A DNA stretch of 57,208 nucleotides from a virus, in IMG/VR virus record IMGVR_UViG_3300013093_000054, positions 1 to 57,208 of that record; one strand, 5' to 3'. The translations under genes and the position numbers were made by a program. The notes under the pieces are model-generated. The model was not told where the DNA came from. It did no database searches and worked only from the letters and a program-made list of their open reading frames with translations. Position 1 is the stretch's first letter. Each line of letters opens with the position of its first letter. Positions 34,676-41,387 of the stretch are shown one piece after another.

Positions 34676-35101
34676 TTAAACCGGCGTCACAATCTCGTCT
34701 TCAAGAGCATCAAGATTGATCGCAATCTTAGGAGGCATTTTTGTTTTTAGCGTCGTAATGTTTGCAGGCTTACGATCGGCTTTGCGCTGATAGCCAAGCT
34801 CAACTTCTGGCGTCTCACTGCGCTGCTTAACATAATCAGGCGCAAATACTGCTGCAAAAGCCTCGTAGTTGATGCTATCCAGATGGCTGTCCATGTGATC
34901 AGGCGTCGCAAATGAACGTGCGTTTTTAACGCAAGCCATAATGACTGCAATCTCATATGGGTGGAAATCGCGGCCAAGACGTAATGAAGACAGATCGGCA
35001 ATAAGCTGGAAGTTGTCTTCAATCTGGCCGTAGTTCTGGCCTCTCTGACCTATAATTTCACTTGCTTGCTGTAATAAAGTATGTGGATCTTGCTTAGTCA
35101 T
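34676..35101 (-). CDS. DUF6378-like phage protein
   Basis: 141 residues. The pattern ASEIIGQRGQNYGQIEDNFQLIADLSSLRLG, then YEIAVIMACVKNARSF and HMDSHLDSINYEAFAAVF is the DUF6378 signature common in phages, of unknown biochemical role. The C-terminal tail is Pro/Lys-rich. Sits in the leftward operon upstream of the terminator at 34650. Confidence 0.75.
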   Translation of the reverse strand: MTKQDPHTLLQQASEIIGQRGQNYGQIEDNFQLIADLSSLRLGRDFHPYEIAVIMACVKNARSFATPDHMDSHLDSINYEAFAAVFAPDYVKQRSETPEVELGYQRKADRKPANITTLKTKMPPKIAINLDALEDEIVTPV

Positions 35102-35102
35102 T

Positions 35103-35360
35103 TTATTCCTTTCTGAAGCTGGCGGGATCGTTGTTCATAACCTTAACTTTCCCAACATATCGATAGTTAATTGCCATATGCCCTCTACTATAATCCTCCT
35201 TCGTATTTTGATCTCGATAAAATTCTTGCACTATAACGAAATCATTTTCCGTTAATGCATCTACAAATTCTTCCAAACTATTAACTGGATACTCAGCTTG
35301 GATCTGGTGAACTAGATTGCCGCTATAGGACGGCATAGACATGGTAATTAAAAACCTCAT
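35103..35360 (-). CDS. Small unknown protein
   Basis: 85 residues. Strand-helix pattern (VNSLEEFVDALTENDFVIVQEFYRD) and a C-terminal MAINYRYVGKVKV strand. No family recognised. The ATG is adjacent to the stop of the HNH gene, so it is translated from the same message. Confidence 0.55.
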   Translation of the reverse strand: MRFLITMSMPSYSGNLVHQIQAEYPVNSLEEFVDALTENDFVIVQEFYRDQNTKEDYSRGHMAINYRYVGKVKVMNNDPASFRKE

Positions 35361-35843
35361 TTACGCCGCCTCTTGTGTAAGATGTGACCATCTTTTGTTG
35401 TTTCTAATTAAAGAAACCAGCGCAATGCTAATGTTAAACATTTTAGCTATTTCTTCATGAGTTATAACACCGCATAATTCTTTAATTTTATAAATATCTT
35501 CGTCAGATAATTTATGTTTAGAATGTTTTTCGCCTCTATTATGAGTTCCATGACGCAATTTATCTGCCATATTACCTTTTCTTATGTCCCATCTTAAATG
35601 ATTAGGATTAACGCATAATCTATTTCCACAATCGTGTGCAGCCTCGTGCTTATCTGTAGGCTTTGGCCCATGCAACATTTCGCATGAAATCCAAAAAGCC
35701 AAAACTCTTGACCCATTTAAAGTCATGCGGCCATATCCATGGCCATTGGTCCCAAATGGCCAGTTTATACAATCTTCTTTTGCAGAAGAGATATTTTCAT
35801 AAAACCATTCAAGCATTTGCTTATTTTTTGCTTGATTACTCAT
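35361..35843 (-). CDS. HNH endonuclease (HNH_3-type)
   Basis: 160 residues from the ATG at 35843 with AAGGA six bases upstream. The HNH core is HEAAHDCGNRLCVNPNHLRWDIRKGN (about 70-95), with the His pair and the Asn of the fold visible. A C-terminal helix-turn-helix (THEEIAKMFNISIALVSLIRNNKRW) would add DNA binding. Likely a free-standing homing or nicking enzyme inserted in the early operon; codon use is noticeably AT-richer than the ssDNA-binding gene next to it. Confidence 0.8.
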   Translation of the reverse strand: MSNQAKNKQMLEWFYENISSAKEDCINWPFGTNGHGYGRMTLNGSRVLAFWISCEMLHGPKPTDKHEAAHDCGNRLCVNPNHLRWDIRKGNMADKLRHGTHNRGEKHSKHKLSDEDIYKIKELCGVITHEEIAKMFNISIALVSLIRNNKRWSHLTQEAA

Positions 35844-35935
35844 ATCTGTTCCTTGTGTAAGAGGGTGTGACGCGGCTTTGCAAAGTAACGCCACACCCAA
35901 TATCAGACGAAGTTAGGGCTCCGTCTAATGGTCAA

Positions 35936-36592
35936 TTAACCGAAATCATCCTCATCTTCCGAAACAGGGGCTGACACTTTTGTCGAACCAGTTGACGGAG
36001 GAGCTGATGGCGCAGAAGAAGCTGCCGACGAATTACGCGGCTTATATGTAAGATCAGAAGGACGAGCAACCCATCCAGTAATCTCCCATACAGGAACGTA
36101 ATTCGTCGACTTTCTGGCCCCTTCACCAGAGGTTTTTGCCACTGCGTCCTTAAGGACAACAACTGGCAATTTATCAGGGTTAGACTTAACACCTTCGTTA
36201 TAGGCGTCAGCTAATTTCTTAGCGCCATCAAGGAACGCAGCTGCATTGCTGGCGAACTCTCTGACGTCACCACCACATTCCTTGGATAACTTGATAACGA
36301 AGCGGACTCCGCGCTTGTAACCATCACCAGGATTATCGACAGAAACACCGTCGGAGAGACGAACCATACGAAAGTCTGGAGCGCCGCCGGTAGCGAAATT
36401 GATGAAACCAACTTCCACGTTCGGGAAGTCGATGATCGCTTTAAAGTTCTTCGTGATATCAACTTCTGTTGTCTCCCCGTTATTTCGATCACGGCGCGAA
36501 ATACGTCCGCTACGCGAGTCAAATTTAACGATAGGCAAAAAGTCTGCACCACCTGTGCCGACACCATCAAAAAAACCACCAAATGCTGACAT
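35936..36592 (-). CDS. Probable single-stranded DNA-binding protein
   Basis: 218 residues, SD GGAGAAAG. A beta-rich core (PIVKFDSRSGRISRRD, FKAIIDFPNVEVGFINF, YKRGVRFVIKLSKE, WEITGWVARP) is followed by a Ser/Ala/Pro linker and an acidic tip (SEDEDDFG). This is the architecture of phage OB-fold ssDNA-binding proteins. It would protect replication intermediates with the nuclease and resolvase nearby. Its 5' leader holds two hairpins. Confidence 0.65.
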   Translation of the reverse strand: MSAFGGFFDGVGTGGADFLPIVKFDSRSGRISRRDRNNGETTEVDITKNFKAIIDFPNVEVGFINFATGGAPDFRMVRLSDGVSVDNPGDGYKRGVRFVIKLSKECGGDVREFASNAAAFLDGAKKLADAYNEGVKSNPDKLPVVVLKDAVAKTSGEGARKSTNYVPVWEITGWVARPSDLTYKPRNSSAASSAPSAPPSTGSTKVSAPVSEDEDDFG

Positions 36593-36608
36593 AGTCTTTC
36601 TCCTTTGC

Positions 36609-36650
36609 GCGACAGTCTGGCCTGTCGCAAGCCTCTTCCCGTTTCGGGAA
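36609..36650 (-). promoter_or_regulatory. Two leader hairpins before the ssDNA-binding gene
   Basis: GCGACAG-n6-CTGTCGC at 36609-36628 (7-bp stem) and TTCCCG-ttt-CGGGAA at 36636-36650 (6-bp stem) lie between the 36658 gene and the SD at about 36600. Neither is followed by a T-run leftward, so they are not obvious terminators. Possible translational or RNA-stability control. Confidence 0.45.
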
Positions 36651-36657
36651 ATTCCGT

Positions 36658-36903
36658 TTAACGCATGTGAGGATGTATTGACTCTAGTTGATCAAGGATC
36701 TGTTCAAGCGTTTCTTTAACGTAGAAATCAACTTCGTCGGCTATCCTAATGATAGTGAAACTATATTCATTATCATCTTCGTCTGTAGATACGCGATTAT
36801 GAATTCCAGCGATCTTATCAGCCTTAACTAAAATCCGACCTTCATCATCAGCATCCGTTAAAGCCAAATATCCAAATTGCTGTGCTGGTGTTGTATGCGC
36901 CAT
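36658..36903 (-). CDS. Small unknown protein
   Basis: 81 residues from the ATG at 36903, overlapping the nuclease stop (TAATG). Beta-type (FGYLALTDADDEGRILVKADKI, NEYSFTIIRI) with a C-terminal helix (DFYVKETLEQILDQLESI). Resembles small sensor-like phage proteins carrying a 'flagellar FlbD-like' strand order, but I cannot assign a family. Confidence 0.55.
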   Translation of the reverse strand: MAHTTPAQQFGYLALTDADDEGRILVKADKIAGIHNRVSTDEDDNEYSFTIIRIADEVDFYVKETLEQILDQLESIHPHMR

Positions 36904-37658
36904 TATACGCCCCAAATCTCAAACGCGGCTTGTCTTGCCTCGTCATCGTTAAAGTAAAAAGAGCTCGTGTCTGGAACAACGTAAGACGCAAGCTCCTGCG
37001 GATCTGTCGATAAAGACAGGAATCTTTGAATCGTCATTCCAATGCGCTTCAAAGCTTTTAAATGTTCATCAACTGAATCAACCGCATATGTCGCAGACTT
37101 CTTTGGCGTAACATATGTCACGCGGCCTTCAGTTGCACCTTCTACGGCAGCAACATACAGACTTACTTGGCGTGCATGTTTCGCGCTGATTTTGCTTGGT
37201 AACGCGTGCGTAGTTTTGAGGTCGACAACAATTTTGTCTTTGAACAGGAAATCATAAAACCCGGTGAACGGCACTGCAATTTCATCAAAGGTGTATTGTA
37301 TTTGGATCTGGGTCGACGATGGTTTACCGTATGGTAATAGTTCGGCCAAACCCACCTTAACAAAGTCTGAAATAGACCCTTCTTCTTTGTCACGACGTGG
37401 ATCGGACGATAAAGCATTGAGGCTCCAGAACTCTTTCTGCGCCACATCAATGCAGTCTTTAACCGACGCACCAGTGAGAAGGCCATGCTCAATTCCTTTC
37501 TCGACAGCTGTTCCGCGATAAGCTGCGGCACCAACCTTACCCCCACGCTTTAATACTTTATTAAGCACAAAAGCAGCAGGGCTGGCCTCAAACAAATTAC
37601 AGGTTGAAGGGGAAAGATGCTCAATGCCATGCGCGGCGAATGGGTCGTTGGATGTCAA
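36903..37658 (-). CDS. PD-(D/E)XK nuclease (RecB/Cas4-like)
   Basis: 251 residues if translation starts at the second TTG (37658, AGGA seven bases upstream); the first TTG at 37664 has poor spacing. The fold's landmarks are in order: LSPSTCNLFEASPAAFVLN, a GTAVEKGIEHGLL helix, PFTGFYDFLFKDKIVVDLKTT (Asp and the DxK catalytic pair) and ARQVSLYVAAV (QxxxY). Such phage proteins act as exonucleases in recombination or DNA processing. First gene of the leftward operon. Confidence 0.8.
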   Translation of the reverse strand: MTSNDPFAAHGIEHLSPSTCNLFEASPAAFVLNKVLKRGGKVGAAAYRGTAVEKGIEHGLLTGASVKDCIDVAQKEFWSLNALSSDPRRDKEEGSISDFVKVGLAELLPYGKPSSTQIQIQYTFDEIAVPFTGFYDFLFKDKIVVDLKTTHALPSKISAKHARQVSLYVAAVEGATEGRVTYVTPKKSATYAVDSVDEHLKALKRIGMTIQRFLSLSTDPQELASYVVPDTSSFYFNDDEARQAAFEIWGV

Positions 37659-37692
37659 TGTCAATTCCTATGTCAACTCAAATCAAGACCAC

Positions 37693-37720
37693 AACATATA
37701 GTCTTGGCGGTGGGTGTCAA
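37693..37720 (-). promoter_or_regulatory. Leftward sigma70-like promoter
   Basis: On the minus strand TTGACA (37720-37715), a 16-base spacer and TATGTT (37698-37693), about 35 bases before the nuclease start. Divergent from the rightward promoter at 37739, so both early units may be co-regulated. Confidence 0.55.
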
Positions 37721-37738
37721 GCACTTTTAAAATGATCG

Positions 37739-37766
37739 TTGACAAAATTTAATGTAAGGATATAGG
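37739..37766 (+). promoter_or_regulatory. Rightward sigma70-like promoter
   Basis: TTGACA (37739-37744), a 16-base spacer and TATAGG (37761-37766), 25 bases before the gene at 37792. Consensus -35, fair -10. Likely drives the replication block. Confidence 0.6.
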
Positions 37767-37791
37767 GTCTGTTATCGGTATGGAGATTGAT

Positions 37792-38064
37792 ATGTCTATG
37801 TTCAGCAGGCCACCACGGCAAGAATATATATTTTTCGTCCAATGTGAAAACTACGTCAAAATAGCGCGATCGATAAGCCCTGATTATTTTCTAAAGGACA
37901 TGTCTTATCACAATCCTTTTGAGCTAAAAATGCTCAAGAAATTATGTGGCAATATAAAAAATGAGCAAAGCTTGAAAAGAAAGTTTTCAGGCTATCGCCA
38001 CAATGGCGCGTGGTATCGGTATGAAGGTAAATTGAAAGAATTTATAGAAGGAACATTAGTTTGA
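37792..38064 (+). CDS. T5orf172/MUG113-type GIY-YIG-like protein
   Basis: 90 residues from the ATG at 37792, with GGAG six bases upstream; the ATG at 37780 is part of that leader. The pattern YIFFVQCENYVKIARSIS, FELKMLKKLCGN, LKRKFSGYRHNGAWYRYEGKL corresponds to the compact GIY-YIG-related T5orf172 domain, with IAR in place of the usual IGR. Catalytic competence is uncertain. First gene of the rightward replication block. Confidence 0.7.
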   Translation: MSMFSRPPRQEYIFFVQCENYVKIARSISPDYFLKDMSYHNPFELKMLKKLCGNIKNEQSLKRKFSGYRHNGAWYRYEGKLKEFIEGTLV

Positions 38065-38534
38065 CTTATAACTGCATCCTTGGCGTAGACCCAGGACTAA
38101 CAGGCGCTTGTGCTTTTTACTTCCCATCACATCCTATGTTGGTGGGAATACACGATATGCCAATAGACGGGAAATCAGTAGATGGTTACGAACTTTCTAA
38201 AATCATTCGCCAATATAATCCAGACGTTGCTTTCATTGAAGCCGTGCACTCTTTCAGTGGACAAGGAGTTGCATCATCATTCAACTTCGGATGTTCATAT
38301 GGCGTGGTTAGAGGCGTGGTCGCAGCGTGTAACATACCGGCTATATTGGTAAGCCCACAAAAGTGGAAACGCGCATTAGAATTAAGCAAAGATAAAAATC
38401 AATCATTAGAAATGGCGCGCATGATGTGGCCTGACAGTGATAAGTTTAAACGTCGCAAAGATGATGGAAGAGCAGAGTCGGCATTGATAGCAATGTATGG
38501 ATATAAGTCTCAGTTTGATGTGAAGGAAAAATAA
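38061..38534 (+). CDS. RuvC-like Holliday junction resolvase
   Basis: 157 residues, TTG start overlapping the upstream stop (TTGA). An RNase H-fold resolvase: LGVDPGLTGACAF gives the first Asp, VAFIEAVHSFSGQGVASSFNFG the Glu and following helix, and DDGRAESALIAMYG the C-terminal Asp pair. Phage members resolve branched replication and recombination intermediates before packaging. All expected acidic residues are present. Confidence 0.85.
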   Translation: MTYNCILGVDPGLTGACAFYFPSHPMLVGIHDMPIDGKSVDGYELSKIIRQYNPDVAFIEAVHSFSGQGVASSFNFGCSYGVVRGVVAACNIPAILVSPQKWKRALELSKDKNQSLEMARMMWPDSDKFKRRKDDGRAESALIAMYGYKSQFDVKEK

Positions 38535-38536
38535 TC

Positions 38537-38713
38537 ATGAAATCTAAAGACTATGAAAAAGGCTGGAACGACGCGTTTGATGCAATATCAAAATATATTG
38601 AGGAAGAGCTTTGCCTTATCACAGGATCAATGATCAGACGTATGAAATATGATTGGTGGAGATTTGAAGAAGAAGAGAAAAAGGAAGAAACAAATGTCGG
38701 AACTGATACCTGA
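38537..38713 (+). CDS. Tiny acidic unknown protein
   Basis: 58 residues, in the gap after the resolvase. KDYEKGWNDAFDAISKYIEEE is a common small-phage-protein helix ('Y..GWNDA...'). The end is very Glu/Lys-rich. SD AAGGAAAA. Overlaps the next start by 20 bases. Confidence 0.55.
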   Translation: MKSKDYEKGWNDAFDAISKYIEEELCLITGSMIRRMKYDWWRFEEEEKKEETNVGTDT

Positions 38714-38873
38714 ATTAAAGATGCTAATTTCATATCTGCGCACTAAAGGTCAACCTCGTGGTTGCGCAGAATGTCAATCACCAGAATGGGCGGCTGCAAC
38801 AGTTATTGAACACTTGCATGCAGAAAACGAAGAATTGAAATTGAAAATCAAACAGCTGGAGTCGAAAAAATGA
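38694..38873 (+). CDS. Small helical unknown protein
   Basis: 59 residues from the ATG at 38694 (GGAAG upstream). Two Cys (CAEC) in a loop and a C-terminal amphipathic helix (IEHLHAENEELKLKIKQLESKK) of a type repeated in small phage proteins. The longer upstream frame is not supported. Function unknown. Confidence 0.55.
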   Translation: MSELIPELKMLISYLRTKGQPRGCAECQSPEWAAATVIEHLHAENEELKLKIKQLESKK

Positions 38874-38956
38874 TACCTGTTCAAGTAGTCATAACCGCTA
38901 TGTTTGCATGTGTAGGTGGATCAATACTCGTTGTCGTAACTGAGTATTTTATCTAA
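38870..38956 (+). CDS. Very small membrane protein
   Basis: 28 residues, ATG overlapping the upstream stop (ATGA), GGAG nine bases upstream. The whole peptide is one membrane helix (VVITAMFACVGGSILVVVTEY). The coupling argues that it is translated. Function unknown. Confidence 0.5.
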   Translation: MIPVQVVITAMFACVGGSILVVVTEYFI

Positions 38957-38977
38957 TCATCTTGATTTGTGGTGAAT

Positions 38978-39029
38978 TTTGGGTGTATGCCCAAATTGTC
39001 CGACCAAGAGACCGGACTTAATGTCTCTT
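38978..39029 (+). promoter_or_regulatory. Leader with mutually exclusive hairpins
   Basis: TTTGGG/CCCAAA (38978-38995) is followed by GTCCG/CGGAC (38998-39017) and AAGAGAC/GTCTCTT (39006-39029). The second and third stems share bases, so only one can form at a time. They sit just before the SD of the ParB-like gene at 39047. Attenuator- or sensor-like, no ligand known. Confidence 0.45.
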
Positions 39030-39046
39030 AAAGTAGGAAGTATAAA

Positions 39047-40105
39047 ATGTTAAACAATGATCAGATCGCCCAGGTCAAGGGCTTACTTAAGTTCGGCCAT
39101 AAACAGCATGACATCGCTGCATACTTTGGCGTTAACGGCGGCAGAATTGCTGAAGTTAGCACAGGTAAAGTTGGAGCAGGTATAGCTCCTGCAAAAGCTG
39201 AGAACCTCCCAAACATAAATCATCAAAAAGTTAGATATTTCACAACAAAACAATCAGTTAAGGAGCAAGAAGAAATTCTTGCAGACTTGATTGAACGCCC
39301 TAGCGAGGCAGCTCGCGTATATACAATTTCACCCGAGCTGGCTGAAATCATACTTGAAAAAAGAAATGGCGGTAATCGCCAGCCAAGTTCAAAGAAGATT
39401 GCTGAATACATTGAGGCAATGAACGAAAATCGTTGGCCAATCACCGGGGCAACGATTGTGTTTTCTAAATCAGGTTTCCTTCTTGACGGTCAACACCGTT
39501 TGCTTGCCTGCGTGAGATCTCAAATACCATTAAAAACATTTGTGGTATTTGGAATTGATGATGGAGCTTTTACGCTTATTGATATTGGTCGTAAAAGAAC
39601 AAACGTTGATGCTTTTGCCATTGCTAAGGTTCAAAACTCAAGAGTTGCGGCCAAGGTAACAAGATGGCTTGTTATTTTTGATAATGATCCTAATGATCGC
39701 GGAATTACATTATCAAATGACGAAGCTCTACGTTGGTATAATGACCATGTAGATAAGAAATTGTTTGAAGAATGTGTTCGACTTTCTATTCAAATAGAAA
39801 AAGAAACAAAGGCGCGAAGGACGGCACTTCCTTGCGGGTCAATGGGTGCTATGCTGTATCTATTTGCAAAAAAATCAAAGAAAGATATGCAAGAATTTGC
39901 AAGTCTTTTTATTGCGCATAAAGGTGCAGCAAGAACATGCTCTATTGTTCTTAAAGAAGCTATGCATAAAAGTGGTGGTCGTATACACGAAGTGTATCGT
40001 AACGCTGTTATTGTATTAGCTTGGAATGCTTTCCGAGAAGGAAAAAGAACTTCGTCAGCTACATTAGAATGGACTGGCGAAAAAGATTTTCCAGTAATCA
40101 AGTAA
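39047..40105 (+). CDS. ParB-like/DGQHR-motif DNA-binding protein
   Basis: 352 residues. N-terminal helix-turn-helix (QVKGLLKFGHKQHDIAAYFGVNGGRIAEV). The middle contains SKSGFLLDGQHRLLACVRSQIPLKTFVVFG, a ParB/sulfiredoxin-like 'DGQHRL' core, and IDIGRKRTNVDAFAIAKV. The C-terminal half is helical. Such genes recur in alphaproteobacterial phages beside replication genes, with unknown function. A strong terminator follows. Confidence 0.65.
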   Translation: MLNNDQIAQVKGLLKFGHKQHDIAAYFGVNGGRIAEVSTGKVGAGIAPAKAENLPNINHQKVRYFTTKQSVKEQEEILADLIERPSEAARVYTISPELAEIILEKRNGGNRQPSSKKIAEYIEAMNENRWPITGATIVFSKSGFLLDGQHRLLACVRSQIPLKTFVVFGIDDGAFTLIDIGRKRTNVDAFAIAKVQNSRVAAKVTRWLVIFDNDPNDRGITLSNDEALRWYNDHVDKKLFEECVRLSIQIEKETKARRTALPCGSMGAMLYLFAKKSKKDMQEFASLFIAHKGAARTCSIVLKEAMHKSGGRIHEVYRNAVIVLAWNAFREGKRTSSATLEWTGEKDFPVIK

Positions 40106-40114
40106 AACAAACTA

Positions 40115-40139
40115 GGCGGGGGAAACCCCGCCATTTTTC
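40115..40139 (+). terminator. Intrinsic terminator
   Basis: GGCGGGG-gaaa-CCCCGCC (40115-40132), a 7-bp GC-rich stem with a tetraloop, followed by ATTTTTCT. Ends the ParB-like gene transcript. Confidence 0.9.
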
Positions 40140-40157
40140 TCACTTTATGAGGATGCT

Positions 40158-41291
40158 ATGCGCGAATACGATATTCACTCACTATCTTTGATATTTCCTC
40201 CAATGAGTAAAGGTGATTTTGATCAACTTGCTTCTGATATATCTTCAAACGGTTTGCTTGAACCGATTACTCTTTATGAGGATCAAATACTTGATGGCCG
40301 TAATAGATATAGAGCTTGTGTTAATACGGGTGTTTCTCCAAAGTTTGTAGATTACGAAGGTGATGATCCTCTTACATTTGTCATTTCAAAAAATTTATCC
40401 CGCCGCCATTTAGATGAATCTCAACGTGCGATGGTTGCCGCTCGTTTAGCAAACATGAAACAGCATTCTAATCAATATAATAATGGTCAGGCAAATTTGC
40501 CGGACCACATTTCTCAAAAGAATGCAGCTGAAAAATTAAATGTCGGAGATAGATCCGTTCGCAGTGCTAGAAAAGTTATCGAAAGCGGCGACAAGAATTT
40601 AATTCAGGCAGTAGAAAATGGATCAATAGCTGTATCAGTTGCTGAAAAGATTGCTCGCCTTGATCCAGAAGAAAGAGAGCAAGTTATATCTGCATCTCGT
40701 CCAGAACAGGCGATTAAAAAAGCTACGCGTCAAAAGAAAGAAGTTGAGTTGGCGCAACGTCAAACTGCTTTACCGCAAAAAAAATACGGCGTTATTTATG
40801 CAGATCCTGAATGGAAGTTTGAAACATTTTCTGAAAATGGCATGGACCGTTCAGCCGATAATCATTACCCAACAAGCGTAACTGATGATATTTGCCAACG
40901 TCCTGTTTGGGAAATAGCCGCAGAAGATAGCGTTCTATTTCTTTGGGCAACAGTGCCAATGATTAAGGATGCCTTTAAAGTAATGGACGCATGGGGATTC
41001 ACTTATAAGTCTCAAGCCATATGGGTAAAGGACCGTATAGGAACAGGTTATTGGTTCCGTAATAAACATGAAATACTTCTTGTTGGCACTAAAGGTAAAA
41101 TACCCGCGCCAGCAATGGGTGATCAATTTAATTCAATAATTGAAGCACCTCTTGGCGCACATAGTGAAAAGCCAAAAGTTTTTCATGAAATGATTGAAGC
41201 ATATTTCCCAACACTTCCAAAAATAGAATTAAACGCGAGAGATGCGCGTGAAGGTTGGGATATTTGGGGCTATGAAGCTCCAATAAAATAA
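40158..41291 (+). CDS. ParB domain fused to MT-A70-family DNA adenine methyltransferase
   Basis: 377 residues. The N-terminal about 200 residues are a ParB/Noc-like domain (LLEPITLYEDQILDGRNRYRAC, LSRRHLDESQRAMVAARLA, VRSARKVIESGD). The C-terminal part is MT-A70: VIYADPEWKFETFSENGMDRSADNHYPTS with DPEW at the catalytic motif instead of the common DPPW, then WATVPMIKDAFKVMDAWGFTYKSQAIWVK and ELNARDAREGWDIWG. Likely an N6-adenine methyltransferase whose site choice may come from the ParB part. Confidence 0.8.
   Translation: MREYDIHSLSLIFPPMSKGDFDQLASDISSNGLLEPITLYEDQILDGRNRYRACVNTGVSPKFVDYEGDDPLTFVISKNLSRRHLDESQRAMVAARLANMKQHSNQYNNGQANLPDHISQKNAAEKLNVGDRSVRSARKVIESGDKNLIQAVENGSIAVSVAEKIARLDPEEREQVISASRPEQAIKKATRQKKEVELAQRQTALPQKKYGVIYADPEWKFETFSENGMDRSADNHYPTSVTDDICQRPVWEIAAEDSVLFLWATVPMIKDAFKVMDAWGFTYKSQAIWVKDRIGTGYWFRNKHEILLVGTKGKIPAPAMGDQFNSIIEAPLGAHSEKPKVFHEMIEAYFPTLPKIELNARDAREGWDIWGYEAPIK
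40489..40512 (+). repeat. 24-bp direct repeat, copy 1 (inside the methyltransferase gene)
   Basis: Identical over 24 bases to 43924-43947 and containing the 12-bp perfect palindrome GGCAAATTTGCC. Here it encodes QANLPDH within the ParB-domain linker. Confidence 0.8.
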
Positions 41292-41320
41292 AAAAAACGA
41301 CGCCTTGTGGGGGCGTCGTT
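41290..41320. terminator. 9-bp hairpin with A-tract (leftward terminator geometry)
   Basis: AACGACGCC-n7-GGCGTCGTT (41296-41320). The T-run lies on the minus-strand exit, so it would stop leftward transcription; rightward it lacks a T-run. A second imperfect hairpin (41340-41363) follows in the leader of the primase gene. Confidence 0.55.
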
Positions 41321-41387
41321 AAGGTGCTTAGAAACCAAGCTTCAAAGTTCTGGAACTTCGAAGAAGTGAACAGCGAAGGAAGTCGCT

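Noticed and set aside
41296-41320. Hairpin after the methyltransferase gene as a rightward terminator
   Set aside because: The T-run is on the minus-strand side, so the geometry fits leftward termination only.
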